Origin: Modicisalibacter tunisiensis
GTDB lineage: Bacteria > Pseudomonadota > Gammaproteobacteria > Pseudomonadales > Halomonadaceae
Reading direction: 5' to 3'
DNA: 57,427 bases
Assembly: GCF_020148005.1 (NCBI RefSeq)
Contig: NZ_JAGXFD010000001.1
Location: forward strand, 614,115-671,541
The notes under the pieces were generated by a model. It was given only the letters and a program-made list of their open reading frames with translations, ran no database searches and was not told where the DNA came from. How positions within the stretch are numbered: position 1 is the stretch's first letter; each line of letters opens with the position of its first letter. Shown here piece by piece: positions 8,669 through 17,110 of the stretch. Position numbers and translations under genes: made by a program.

Positions 8669-8952
8669 GGACACTCCGGGCGGCAGGACCGCCTCAAGCC
8701 AACGGAAATCAGGCTCCGGGCCACAGCCCGCAGGCGGCTCATTGTAGCCCGGCGTCACGCCGCTGGCGACGCGCGGCCGTCGATCCGCCCGTCAGCGGTA
8801 CTTCTGGCTCCCGCAGGACGAGTTTCCTGCTCTTCCCAGGACAGTTTCCTCCGCGCGTCTGACGGTCTTATTCACGAAGGAAACCGCGTTTCCCGCCTCA
8901 TGCCACTCTTCCATGCTTGTTTTGTATCCTTGTGTAACATCAGGAGGATGTC

Positions 8953-9135
8953 ATGGCGATTCGCAGCTTCAAGATCGCGCCGGCCAACCTCGGCTCGGGC
9001 AGGCAGCTCAAGCAACCCGACTACTGGCTGCTGCTGGAAACCACCGGCGGCAAGATCCGCGAGGTCGACCGCTACCCCACCTATACCCAAGCTCTTCAGG
9101 CCAATCGCGCCCTGAGCGAGCCCCGGCTGCACTGA
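8953..9135 (+). CDS. Small conserved-looking hypothetical protein (60 aa)
   Basis: A 60-residue protein beginning MAIRSFKIAPANLGSG and ending in SEPRLH. A strong ribosome site (AGGAGG) lies 5 bases before the ATG, which is the main reason to believe in the gene. It has no signal peptide or membrane segment. The central part (YWLLLETTGGKIREVDRYPT) looks like a small beta-rich fold. I do not recognise a family. It stands alone, with an upstream gap of 284 bases that should contain its promoter. Confidence 0.65.
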   Translation: MAIRSFKIAPANLGSGRQLKQPDYWLLLETTGGKIREVDRYPTYTQALQANRALSEPRLH

Positions 9136-9193
9136 CGTGCCGCCGGTGCCACTACCGGCAGCATCCCCGGCGGCCTGGCGCAGCGTCAGAGCG

Positions 9194-11236
9194 TCACACC
9201 AGGTCGCGCGGGATCGTCTCGTCCCAGGTCTTGGCGAACACCCGGCTCTCGCCCTCGTAGGCATCCAGGGTGGCACGCAGGCGGAAATGCTCGGCGTCCG
9301 AGGTCATCAGTGTGCGGGCCACGGTGTGCACCTGCCAGTCGCCACGGGCGAAGCTGCGACGCCATTCGGTCCAGCCGCTCAGGCTGTCGTAGTTGCCGTA
9401 GGCATAGCTGTAGCGCTCGGTGACCCGCACCGCGAGCTCGAGGTCGATGTCGTCGAGGCGGTAGGTGCCTTCATCGTTGATCACTTCCAGGGTGGTGCGG
9501 TCGTTGCCCAGGTCGCGGATCACCCGCCAGGCCTCCTGGCTGGGCTGGATCAGCGTACGCGCCAGCGGCGTCGCGCCCTCGGGCTCGGCGAAGGCGGGCA
9601 ACGCCGCCTCCTCGTCCGGCTGCGGCTCGCGACACGGCAGGACCAGCCGGCACTCGGCCGGGTGCAGGGTCAGCTTGGCCGGGATCGGCGCCGGCCAGGC
9701 CAGCGGCCAGTAGCTGCTCGACAGCGACAGGCGGATCGCATGCCCCGCGGGGAACTGCTGGGCGATGTGCTTGAGCAGGACGCGTACCCGGTAGCGCCGG
9801 CCCGGCTCCAGCGGCTCGGGAAACTCGTCGCTGTCGCGATGGGTCAGGTTGAGCAGCCCGTAGGAGACTCGCGTCGCCTTGTCGTCCTCGCCGACATCGA
9901 TCAGGCGCAGCGCGACCATCGCCACCGGCTGGTCGGCCTCCAGGTCGAGCTCCACCACCGGCTGGCCGCAGATCTCCAGTGGTGCCTCGAGCGGGGCGGT
10001 CTGGAAGATCAGCGCGCCGCCGTCCTCGTCGCGCTGGTCGTGGGGCAGGTCGGGCGGCGCGTTGTAGGAGCACCATTTGCCGGCATACAGGCCGACGAAC
10101 AGCGGCGAACGGATCGTCAGGGGCACGTCGTCGAGCGCGCTGTCGGCACCGATCCGCGCCACCTCGGGCTCCAGGTCGTGACCGCTGGTGAGGCGAAACG
10201 GCGTCGGCACGATCCGCGGCGAGGGCCACTCGGGCTCGCTGACCCAGCGCCCCGGACGCACGTCATAGCGTGCCGAGGGCGGCACCGACTCCTGCATCCA
10301 CACGCGCAGCATCGGTTCGTCCATGATCCCGGTATCGATGCCCTTCAACCAGTGGTCCCACCAGCGCAGTGCATCCTGCAAGAAGCCGATCGCCGGCCCC
10401 GGCACGCCCAGATGCGGGTACTTGTGCGCCCAGGGCCCCACCAGCCCCTTGCGCGGCACCTCGAGCCCGTCCAGCAGCCGGAATACCGCATTGCAGTAGC
10501 CGTCGGCCCAGCCGCTGATGGCATAGACCGGGCAGCGGATGCGCGAGAAGTCCTCGCATACCGAACCGTGCTTCCAGTAATCGTCGCGGCGCTGATGGGC
10601 CAGCCAGGTGGCCAGCCACAGCCCGCTGCCCTCGAGGCGCTCCATCCACATCTCGCGCCAGCGCTCGCCGACCAGCGCCGGATCCGGCGGGCAGGCGTTG
10701 GCGTCGAACATCGTCGAGGCCCAGGACAGGTTGTCACCCAGCAGGCAGCCGCCCATGTGATGGACGTCGTCGGCATAGCGGTCATCGGTGGAGCACAGGG
10801 TGATCACCGCCTTGAGCTCGGGCGGCTGCAGCGCGGCGATCTGCAGGCCGTTGAAGCCGCCCCAGGAGATGCCCACCATGCCGATGTCGCCGGTGCACCA
10901 GGGCTGTGCGGCGATCCATCGCAGCACCTCGACGCCGTCGTCGAGCTCCTGCTGCAGGTACTCGTCAGTGAGCACGCCATCCGACTCGCCGCTGCCGCGG
11001 ATGTCCACCCGCACCCCGGCGTAGCCGTGCCCGGCCCAGTAGGGATGGGTCTGGGCGTCGCGGCTCGCAGTCAGATCGCGCTTGCGATAGGGCAGGTACT
11101 CGAGGATCGCCGGCACCGGATGGCGCTCGGCATCGACCGGCCGCCAGAGGCGTACCGCCAGCCGACAGCCGTCGCTCAGGGTGATCCAGGTCTCCTCCTC
11201 GTGAACCCGGTGCGAATAGGTCTCGACGATGCGCAT
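9194..11236 (-). CDS. CocE/NonD family alpha/beta hydrolase (peptidase S15-like)
   Basis: A 680-residue protein. Residues about 15-330 form the alpha/beta-hydrolase core with DIRGSGES, the nucleophile elbow GISWGGFNG (catalytic serine), an acid in SGWADGY and a histidine in GPWAHKYPH. The C-terminal half fits the jelly-roll domain of X-Pro dipeptidyl-peptidase/cocaine-esterase-type enzymes. It would hydrolyse an ester or amide bond, with substrate unknown. The ATG at 11236 follows an excellent AGGAGGGGA ribosome site; an upstream in-frame extension is antisense to the neighbour and is rejected. It lies 38 bases downstream of an ATP-grasp gene on the same strand, so the two are almost certainly one operon. 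Confidence 0.9.
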   Translation of the reverse strand: MRIVETYSHRVHEEETWITLSDGCRLAVRLWRPVDAERHPVPAILEYLPYRKRDLTASRDAQTHPYWAGHGYAGVRVDIRGSGESDGVLTDEYLQQELDDGVEVLRWIAAQPWCTGDIGMVGISWGGFNGLQIAALQPPELKAVITLCSTDDRYADDVHHMGGCLLGDNLSWASTMFDANACPPDPALVGERWREMWMERLEGSGLWLATWLAHQRRDDYWKHGSVCEDFSRIRCPVYAISGWADGYCNAVFRLLDGLEVPRKGLVGPWAHKYPHLGVPGPAIGFLQDALRWWDHWLKGIDTGIMDEPMLRVWMQESVPPSARYDVRPGRWVSEPEWPSPRIVPTPFRLTSGHDLEPEVARIGADSALDDVPLTIRSPLFVGLYAGKWCSYNAPPDLPHDQRDEDGGALIFQTAPLEAPLEICGQPVVELDLEADQPVAMVALRLIDVGEDDKATRVSYGLLNLTHRDSDEFPEPLEPGRRYRVRVLLKHIAQQFPAGHAIRLSLSSSYWPLAWPAPIPAKLTLHPAECRLVLPCREPQPDEEAALPAFAEPEGATPLARTLIQPSQEAWRVIRDLGNDRTTLEVINDEGTYRLDDIDLELAVRVTERYSYAYGNYDSLSGWTEWRRSFARGDWQVHTVARTLMTSDAEHFRLRATLDAYEGESRVFAKTWDETIPRDLV

Positions 11237-11274
11237 CCGCTCCCCTCCTTTCCCGTGTCGTTGTCGCCCCGGTG

Positions 11275-12576
11275 TCAGCCGATGATGTCCTCGAACGCGA
11301 AGACCAGTTCCTCGGCCAGCCGGGCGTAGTTGGCCTCCAGCGCCTCGTCGCTGTCCGCGCCCATCCAGACCAGCGCCAGCGCATAGCTGTAGCTGTCCTG
11401 CTCGGGCAGCTCCGACAGCCGCATGCCCGGGGTGACCTGAAGCTCGATGTGGGTGCCGGGGAAGCGCCGCTCCAGCGCCGCGATCGCCTCGGGATCGGGA
11501 ACGCTCACGATCGTGGCGTCGACGAAGAACACCCGGTAGAAGAACTTGCCGGCCACCGCGTACTCGCCCTCGCGATGAGGCATGTCGGGACGCTGGCCCA
11601 GCGCCAGGTCGACGGTGACCTGCTGATGGCTGACACCGTCGACCTTCTCGAACAGGTCGCAGTGCGACTGCGAGATGCGGGTATTGATCTCCAGCAGCCA
11701 GATGCGGTTCTGGACCTCGTCCCAGAAGAACTCGATGTTGAAGGCCGCGTTGTCGTAGCCAATGTGGGCCATGATCGTGCGGGTGAGTTCCTCCATCCGG
11801 CTCTGGATGCGCGCCGGCAGTCGCGACGGATAGCGGTAGCAGAAGAAGCTCAGCACCTGCGGATAGCGGATCGAGTCGACGATGCCGTAGGGCACCACCT
11901 CGCCCTCGAAGACATAGCCTTCCACCGTGCACTGCCAGCCGCCGATGATCTCTTCGGCCATGCAGTGGCCGCCGTCCACGGCACGCACCGCCTCGGGCAG
12001 GCTGGCCTGCTCGAGGACGAAGTTGAACGGCTCGGAGATCAGGCCGATCTCGTCGCGCAGCCGCCCGGTCGCCATGATGAAGTCCTCGGGGCTGTCGATG
12101 CGAAAGCCCAGCCGCGAGCCCGACGACTTGATCGGCTTGACGAAGAACGGGAAGTAGAGCCCCGCCTGGCCGATCTTCGACAGCGCCTCGTCGTCGAAGG
12201 GATCGAAGGCGGTGAAGCGCGGAATGTAGTTGCCGATCACCTCGCGCTGGACCAGCCGGCTCCAGTACTTGTGCTCGCACTTGAGCAGGCTCTCGAGACT
12301 CGCCGTGCGCGTGCCGAAGCGTTCGCAGAGCAGCGGCAGCATGGTCGACACCGGAAAGTCCATATAGCCGACGATGGCGTCCACCGGGCCGTCGAAGTCG
12401 CGCAGCGTGGCCTCGGCGCGCGACAGCATGTCCTCGATCGGAAAGACCTCGGTGTCGTAGACCTCGGCGGGTTCGATGACGCCGTGAAAGCGATAGTCCT
12501 GCGCGCCGCGCAGCTGCTCGAGACGCGCGCGATTGAAGTCGTTGAGTCCGACGACGAAGATGTTGCGCTGACCCAT
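11275..12576 (-). CDS. ATP-grasp domain protein (carboxylate-amine ligase-like)
   Basis: A 433-residue protein with an N-terminal Rossmann-like segment (GQRNIFVVGLNDFNR) and a central ATP-grasp fold. The nucleotide-binding strand is FPFFVKPIKSSGSRLGF (about residues 145-162), and the metal/ATP site is NIEFFWDEVQNRIWLLEINTR (about residues 285-305), with the E-x-N-x-R signature. ATP-grasp enzymes join a carboxylate to an amine or thiol through an acyl phosphate. The ATG at 12576 is followed at once by the conserved fold, so the in-frame extension to 12714 is not needed. It is the first gene of a pair with the CocE-like hydrolase. The substrate is unknown, and the pairing of ligase and hydrolase hints at making and cutting, or making and maturing, the same bond. 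Confidence 0.82.
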   Translation of the reverse strand: MGQRNIFVVGLNDFNRARLEQLRGAQDYRFHGVIEPAEVYDTEVFPIEDMLSRAEATLRDFDGPVDAIVGYMDFPVSTMLPLLCERFGTRTASLESLLKCEHKYWSRLVQREVIGNYIPRFTAFDPFDDEALSKIGQAGLYFPFFVKPIKSSGSRLGFRIDSPEDFIMATGRLRDEIGLISEPFNFVLEQASLPEAVRAVDGGHCMAEEIIGGWQCTVEGYVFEGEVVPYGIVDSIRYPQVLSFFCYRYPSRLPARIQSRMEELTRTIMAHIGYDNAAFNIEFFWDEVQNRIWLLEINTRISQSHCDLFEKVDGVSHQQVTVDLALGQRPDMPHREGEYAVAGKFFYRVFFVDATIVSVPDPEAIAALERRFPGTHIELQVTPGMRLSELPEQDSYSYALALVWMGADSDEALEANYARLAEELVFAFEDIIG

Positions 12577-12928
12577 GGCAGCCTCCCGGGCGGCCCGCCA
12601 GGCCCGCCTCGCCGGCGAGGAGCTGAGAAAGGAACGCGCCACGGCAGGCAGCGGCCGGCGGCCGACCCTCGCCCCGTCGGCCGGCCGCGTCCCGGCGTGC
12701 AACGTTGAAGTCACGTTGTGCTCGGAAACGTCGTTCTCAGGATAGTCGCTCTCGCCGCGAACAGGGGAAATGCCGGGATAAAACCGTCACACGCCGGTTG
12801 GCACCCCACGGGCAATGACAATCCAGGGCGCGGGCCGTAGGCTGGTCGCTGGTCCCGACGCCGTCGCGCCGACGGTGCTCGTTCGGCCGCCCTGACCCTT
12901 GATCGCCCCAGGCTCTGCTCGACCGCCC
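12577..12928. other. Divergent intergenic region with strong hairpin
   Basis: A gap of 352 bases separates the minus-strand ATP-grasp operon from the plus-strand thioredoxin-fold gene, so it should carry both promoters. It contains a GC-rich imperfect hairpin (12651-12688: GCGGCCGGCGGCCGA against TCGGCCGGCCGC) that would lie in the 5' leader of the ATP-grasp transcript. Two ACGTTG half-sites occur around 12700-12720. No small gene is convincing. Confidence 0.5.
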
Positions 12929-13735
12929 ATGAATGCCCTTGCCCTCGGCTCCTGGCTCGTCCCCCTGCCGCACCTCTACGCCGGACTGATCGCCGGCGGG
13001 GTGCTGGTCGCCGCCACCTGGCTGCTTGGCCTGCCGCGCCGACGCCGCGCCGCCTGGTTCGGCGGCGGCCTGGTCGGCGCCCTGCTCGCCGCCCGGCTGG
13101 GCCATGCGGCCCTGCATCCCGCGGCCACGCTCGCCGCACCGCTGGACCTGTTCCGCCCCTGGCTGCCGGGCTACCAGCCGCTCGCCGGCTGGCTGGGCGC
13201 GGCGGCCTGGAGTGCGTGGGCCCTGCGCGACCGCCGACGCCCCCGGCTCGCCGCCCAGGGGCTGCTCGTGGCCGCCGCCCTTGCCTGGCTGGGCCTGACG
13301 GCCTGGCAGCCGTTGGGGCGAGCCCCGACGCTGACCCACCTGCCCGACCTGGCCCTCGACACCCTCGAAGGGCGGAGCGTCACCCTCGCGCCCGCCGACG
13401 ACCGGCCGCTGATCGTCACCCTCGTCCAGACGCGCTGCCGGGCCTGCCGGCATACGCTGCCCCGCCTGGCGGCACTCGCCGCGCGGGGCGAGGCCCGGGT
13501 GGCGGTGATCGCCGAGGGCGACAGCCTGCTCGCCGTCGGCCGCTATCTCGACCGGCACGGCCTCTCCCTGCCCCGGGTGCTGCTCGACCCGCACGAAAAG
13601 TGGCTGGCGCTGAGCCACGCCCCCGGGCTACCCGCGACCCTGGTGTTCGATCGCCACGGCCGCCGGGTGGCGAGCCACGCCGGGGAGCCGACACGGGCGC
13701 TGCTCGACAGCTGGACCCGGCTGGCTCAACGCTGA
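12929..13735 (+). CDS. Membrane-anchored thioredoxin-fold protein (TlpA/ResA-like)
   Basis: A 268-residue protein. The first 135 residues contain about four hydrophobic segments (LYAGLIAGGVLVAATWLLGL and others), a layout I associate loosely with Lgt-like membrane modules. From about residue 140 a thioredoxin-fold domain follows with the redox motif C-R-A-C (TRCRACRHTLP) and a cis-proline loop GLPATLVFD. It would act as a periplasmic thiol-disulfide oxidoreductase. The usual tryptophan and proline around the CxxC of TlpA proteins are absent, so redox properties may differ. The ATG at 12929 is chosen over an upstream start that adds a non-conserved leader. Family membership is likely; the partner is unknown. 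Confidence 0.72.
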   Translation: MNALALGSWLVPLPHLYAGLIAGGVLVAATWLLGLPRRRRAAWFGGGLVGALLAARLGHAALHPAATLAAPLDLFRPWLPGYQPLAGWLGAAAWSAWALRDRRRPRLAAQGLLVAAALAWLGLTAWQPLGRAPTLTHLPDLALDTLEGRSVTLAPADDRPLIVTLVQTRCRACRHTLPRLAALAARGEARVAVIAEGDSLLAVGRYLDRHGLSLPRVLLDPHEKWLALSHAPGLPATLVFDRHGRRVASHAGEPTRALLDSWTRLAQR

Positions 13736-14037
13736 GGAACGAGAAAACGCGGGCGGCGCTTGGAACTCGTTCCCAAGCTTTCGGAACGATGGGCGCCGGG
13801 GGACAAGGCGAAGCGAGGGTCCTTTGCCATGGATGGCAAAGGTAGCGCCCAGGGAGGGGTTTACAGCGCCCTCGCGAAGCCTTGCCGCCGGAAAAGCCCA
13901 TCCCGACGACCGGTTGTAAAAGGAGCGCTTAAGCCACCTGCCGCTTTGCGTTAGTATACGGCGCCCCATCGCCGGGCGGCCGGGACCGCAAGCCCGCCGG
14001 CCCGCAAGCCCCGATTTCTTCGAGCATTTAGGACACC
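13736..14037. other. Intergenic region upstream of rapA
   Basis: A stretch of 302 bases with no gene. The first part (13736-13800) has GGAAC/GTTCC repeats able to pair and may terminate the preceding gene. The middle (about 13829-13900, CATGGATGGCAAAGGTAGCG onward) resembles an interspersed element that I have seen in related genomes, but this is recollection only. The last part holds TAGTATAC (13952-13959), a possible -10 box for rapA. Confidence 0.4.
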
Positions 14038-16974
14038 ATGAGCGACTTCATTCCCGGCCAGCGCTGGATCAGCGACGGCGAGGCCGAACTGGGCCTGGGT
14101 ACCATCCTCAACGTCGATTTCCGCAGCGTCACCGTGCTCTTCGCCGCCAGCCAGGAAACCCGCACCTACAGCGCGCGTCAGGCACCGCTGACCCGCGTGG
14201 TCTTCGGCAGCGGCGATCACATCGAGTCCGCCGAGGGTGTCACCCTGACCGTCGACGACACCAAGGAAGTCGACGGCCTGGTGATCTATATCGGCATCGA
14301 CGCCGCCGGCGAGTGGCACGAGCTCTCCGAGGCCAAGCTCTCCGACCGCATGCAGTTCAACCAGGCCCGCGATCGCCTGCTCACCGGCCAGGTCGACCGC
14401 AACGACTGGTTCGACCTGCGCTTTCGTACCCTGCATCACCACCACCGCATCAGCCAGAACCCGGCGCTGGGCCTGGCAGGGCCCAAGATCGACCTAATCC
14501 CCCACCAGCTCTATATCGCCGACGAGGTCTCGCGCCGCCATGCACCGCGCGTGCTGCTCGCCGACGAGGTGGGGCTGGGCAAGACCATCGAGGCCGGGCT
14601 GATCCTGCACCGCCTGCTGCTCACCGGGCGCGCCGAGCGGGCGCTGATCCTGGTGCCCGACAGCCTCACGCATCAGTGGCTGGTCGAGCTGCTGCGCCGC
14701 TTCGCCATCGAGGTCACCCTGCTCGACGAGCGCCAGAGCCAGGCCCACGGCGAGGCCAACCCCTTCGAGGCCGGCCAGCTGATCCTCGCCAGCCAGCAAT
14801 GGCTGTTCGCCAACCCCCACCGCCAGAGCCAGGCCGAGGCCTGCGCCTGGGACCTGCTGATCGTCGACGAGGCGCATCACCTGGACTGGACGCCGGAGGA
14901 AACCGGGCCCGGCTACGCCTGCGTCGAGCGCCTGGCCGCCGTGGCGCCGGGGCTGCTGCTGCTCACCGCCACCCCCGAGCAGATGGGCCTGGAGAGCCAC
15001 TTCGCCCGGCTGCGGCTGCTCGACCCCGACCGCTACCATGACCTCGAGCGCTTCCGCGCCGAGGAAGCCGGCTACGTGCGGGTCGCCGAGGCCATCGACG
15101 CCCTCGACGCCCTGCCCGGCGACGCCGCGGCGCTCGACACCGCCGCCACGGTCATCGACGACGCCGACAGCCGGGCGCTGCTCGACACCCTGGCCGACCC
15201 CGAGAGCGATAGCGCCCAGCGCGAGGCCGCGCGGACCCAGCTGCGTGACCAGCTGCTCGACCGCCACGGCACCGGCCGGGTGATGTTCCGCAACAGCCGG
15301 CGTCACGTCGGCGGCTTCCCCGAACGGCGCCTGCACGTCGCGCGCCTCGACCCGCCCTCGGCCTACCGCCGCGTGCTGCGCAAGCTCGCCCGCGACGAGG
15401 ACTCCCTCGACGAGCTGCTGATCGAGACCGGACTCGACCACCCCGACGTGATGCTCTATCTCGACGCCACCTACCGGGCGCTGGACGACGACCCGCTCAA
15501 CGGCGAACCCTGGTGGCAGATCGACCCGCGTGTCACCTGGCTGCTCGAGCGGCTCACCGAGATGGGCCGCGACAAGGCGCTGGTGATCGCCCACGACCGC
15601 CGGACCGCCACCGACCTGGCCGAGGCGCTGCGCGTGCTGGGCGGCGTCCACGCCCCGGTGTTCCACGAGGGGCTGACGCTGGTCGAGCGCGACCGCGCCG
15701 CCGCCGACTTCGCCGACGCGGAGGACGGCAGCCAGCTGCTGATCTGCTCGGAGATCGGCTCGGAAGGGCGCAACTTCCAGTTCTGCCGCCATCTGGTGAT
15801 GTTCGACCTGCCCCAGCATCCCGACCAGCTCGAGCAGCGCATCGGCCGCCTGGACCGCATCGGCCAGCGCCACGCCATCGAGATCCACGTGCCGGTGTTC
15901 GCCGACAGCCCCGGCGAGCGGCTGCTGCGCTGGTACCGGGAAGGCATGGATGCCTTCAGCGCGCCCCACGGCGTGGGCAGCGAGCTGTTCGACGCCTTCG
16001 GCGACGAGCTGGCCGAATCGCTGCTCGACGACGAGGCCCTCGCCGAGGTGATCGACGAGACCCGCGCGCTGTTCGACGCCAAGCTGGCCGAACGCAACGC
16101 CGGACGCAACCGCCTACTCGAGCTCAACGCCTGCCGCAACGAGCGCGCCGATGCCGTCGCCACGGCGATCCGCGAGCTCGACGCGGACCGCGCCCTGCCG
16201 CGCTACCTGGACCAGGCGCTGGACATCTTCGGTGTCGACAGCCAGGACCTGGGCGGCGAACTGCTGCACCTGCGCGCCGGCCCGCAGATGCTCGACGGCC
16301 TGCCGGGGCTGGTGAAGGGCGAGGAAGGCTTCACCGCCACCCGCTCCCGCGAGCGCGCCCTGGCCCGTGACGACGTCCAGCACCTCTCCTGGGAGCACCC
16401 GCTGGTCCGCGAGATCATGGAGCGCATCCTCGACGGCACCCTGGGCAACACGGCACTGGCGCTGCTCGATCATCCCGCCATCCCGCCCGGCCGGGTGCTC
16501 ACCGAGCTGGTCTTCTGCACCCACTGCCCGGCGCCCACGCACCTGCACGTGGACCGCTTCCTGCCGCCCACGGCGATCCGCGTGCTGCTCGACGAATCCG
16601 GCGCCAACCTGGCCGACAAGGTCTCGTTCACCGGACTGGCCAAGAACCTGCAGAAGGTCAAGAAGGCAGTGGCCCGCGACCTGATCAAGTCACGCCACGA
16701 ACAGCTCCGCGACCTGCTGACCCGCGGCGAGAGCGAGGCCGAGCGCGAGCTGCCGACCATCCTCGAGGCCGCCCAGAGCCGCATGCGCGAACGCCTCGAC
16801 GGCGAGCTGACCCGCCTGCAGGCGCTGGCCCGCCACAACCCCTCGGTGCGTCAGGACGAACTCGACGCCCTGCGCGACGAGCGCGCGGCCCTCGACACCG
16901 CCATCGAGGGCGCGCGGCTGCGCCTCGACGCGGTGCGGGTGATCGTGACGGTGGACAAGGAAACTCGACGCTAA
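14038..16974 (+). CDS. rapA: RNA polymerase-associated protein RapA (SWI2/SNF2 ATPase)
   Basis: A 978-residue protein, close to the 968 of E. coli RapA. Two N-terminal Tudor-like domains (from MSDFIPGQRWISDGEAELGL) are followed by an SF2 ATPase: Walker A DEVGLGKTIEAGLIL (about residue 177), Walker B DEAHHLDW (about residue 278), and motif VI in the EQRIGRLDRIGQRHAIEIHV stretch (about residue 600). It binds core RNA polymerase and uses ATP to recycle it after transcription, mainly in salt or stress conditions. The C-terminal RapA-specific part is complete. It is monocistronic and converges with the yfcH-like gene across REP elements. Confidence 0.97.
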   Translation: MSDFIPGQRWISDGEAELGLGTILNVDFRSVTVLFAASQETRTYSARQAPLTRVVFGSGDHIESAEGVTLTVDDTKEVDGLVIYIGIDAAGEWHELSEAKLSDRMQFNQARDRLLTGQVDRNDWFDLRFRTLHHHHRISQNPALGLAGPKIDLIPHQLYIADEVSRRHAPRVLLADEVGLGKTIEAGLILHRLLLTGRAERALILVPDSLTHQWLVELLRRFAIEVTLLDERQSQAHGEANPFEAGQLILASQQWLFANPHRQSQAEACAWDLLIVDEAHHLDWTPEETGPGYACVERLAAVAPGLLLLTATPEQMGLESHFARLRLLDPDRYHDLERFRAEEAGYVRVAEAIDALDALPGDAAALDTAATVIDDADSRALLDTLADPESDSAQREAARTQLRDQLLDRHGTGRVMFRNSRRHVGGFPERRLHVARLDPPSAYRRVLRKLARDEDSLDELLIETGLDHPDVMLYLDATYRALDDDPLNGEPWWQIDPRVTWLLERLTEMGRDKALVIAHDRRTATDLAEALRVLGGVHAPVFHEGLTLVERDRAAADFADAEDGSQLLICSEIGSEGRNFQFCRHLVMFDLPQHPDQLEQRIGRLDRIGQRHAIEIHVPVFADSPGERLLRWYREGMDAFSAPHGVGSELFDAFGDELAESLLDDEALAEVIDETRALFDAKLAERNAGRNRLLELNACRNERADAVATAIRELDADRALPRYLDQALDIFGVDSQDLGGELLHLRAGPQMLDGLPGLVKGEEGFTATRSRERALARDDVQHLSWEHPLVREIMERILDGTLGNTALALLDHPAIPPGRVLTELVFCTHCPAPTHLHVDRFLPPTAIRVLLDESGANLADKVSFTGLAKNLQKVKKAVARDLIKSRHEQLRDLLTRGESEAERELPTILEAAQSRMRERLDGELTRLQALARHNPSVRQDELDALRDERAALDTAIEGARLRLDAVRVIVTVDKETRR

Positions 16975-16988
16975 TATCACGTCGTTGC

Positions 16989-17055
16989 GGGAGCGAGTTC
17001 ATCCGCGACAGGCAAGCCCCGGGGCTCCGTCCTCGGGGATGAATCCCCTCCCACA
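16989..17055. repeat. REP doublet (REPIN-like)
   Basis: A left unit close to GGGAGCGAGTTCATCCGCGA (16989-17008) faces an inverted unit that on the minus strand reads GGGAGGGGATTCATCCCCGA (about 17034-17053), about 25 bases apart. Two opposed REP units of this kind form a REPIN. It sits between the convergent rapA and yfcH-like genes. Confidence 0.7.
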
Positions 17056-17090
17056 AGCAGCCATCGAGACATCTTCCCTGTGGGCATTGT

Positions 17091-17110
17091 GGGAGCGACG
17101 TCAGTCGCGA
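17091..17110. repeat. Single REP unit
   Basis: GGGAGCGACGTCAGTCGCGA, with GCGAC/GTCGC inverted arms. It overlaps the last codons and stop of the yfcH-like gene (17101). Confidence 0.7.

Noticed and set aside
9137-12708. Long plus-strand open frames opposite the hydrolase and ATP-grasp genes
   Set aside because: Products have antisense composition; the minus strand encodes complete enzymes with catalytic motifs.
14494-15969. 491-residue minus-strand frame inside rapA
   Set aside because: Antisense shadow; RapA motifs cover the whole plus strand.
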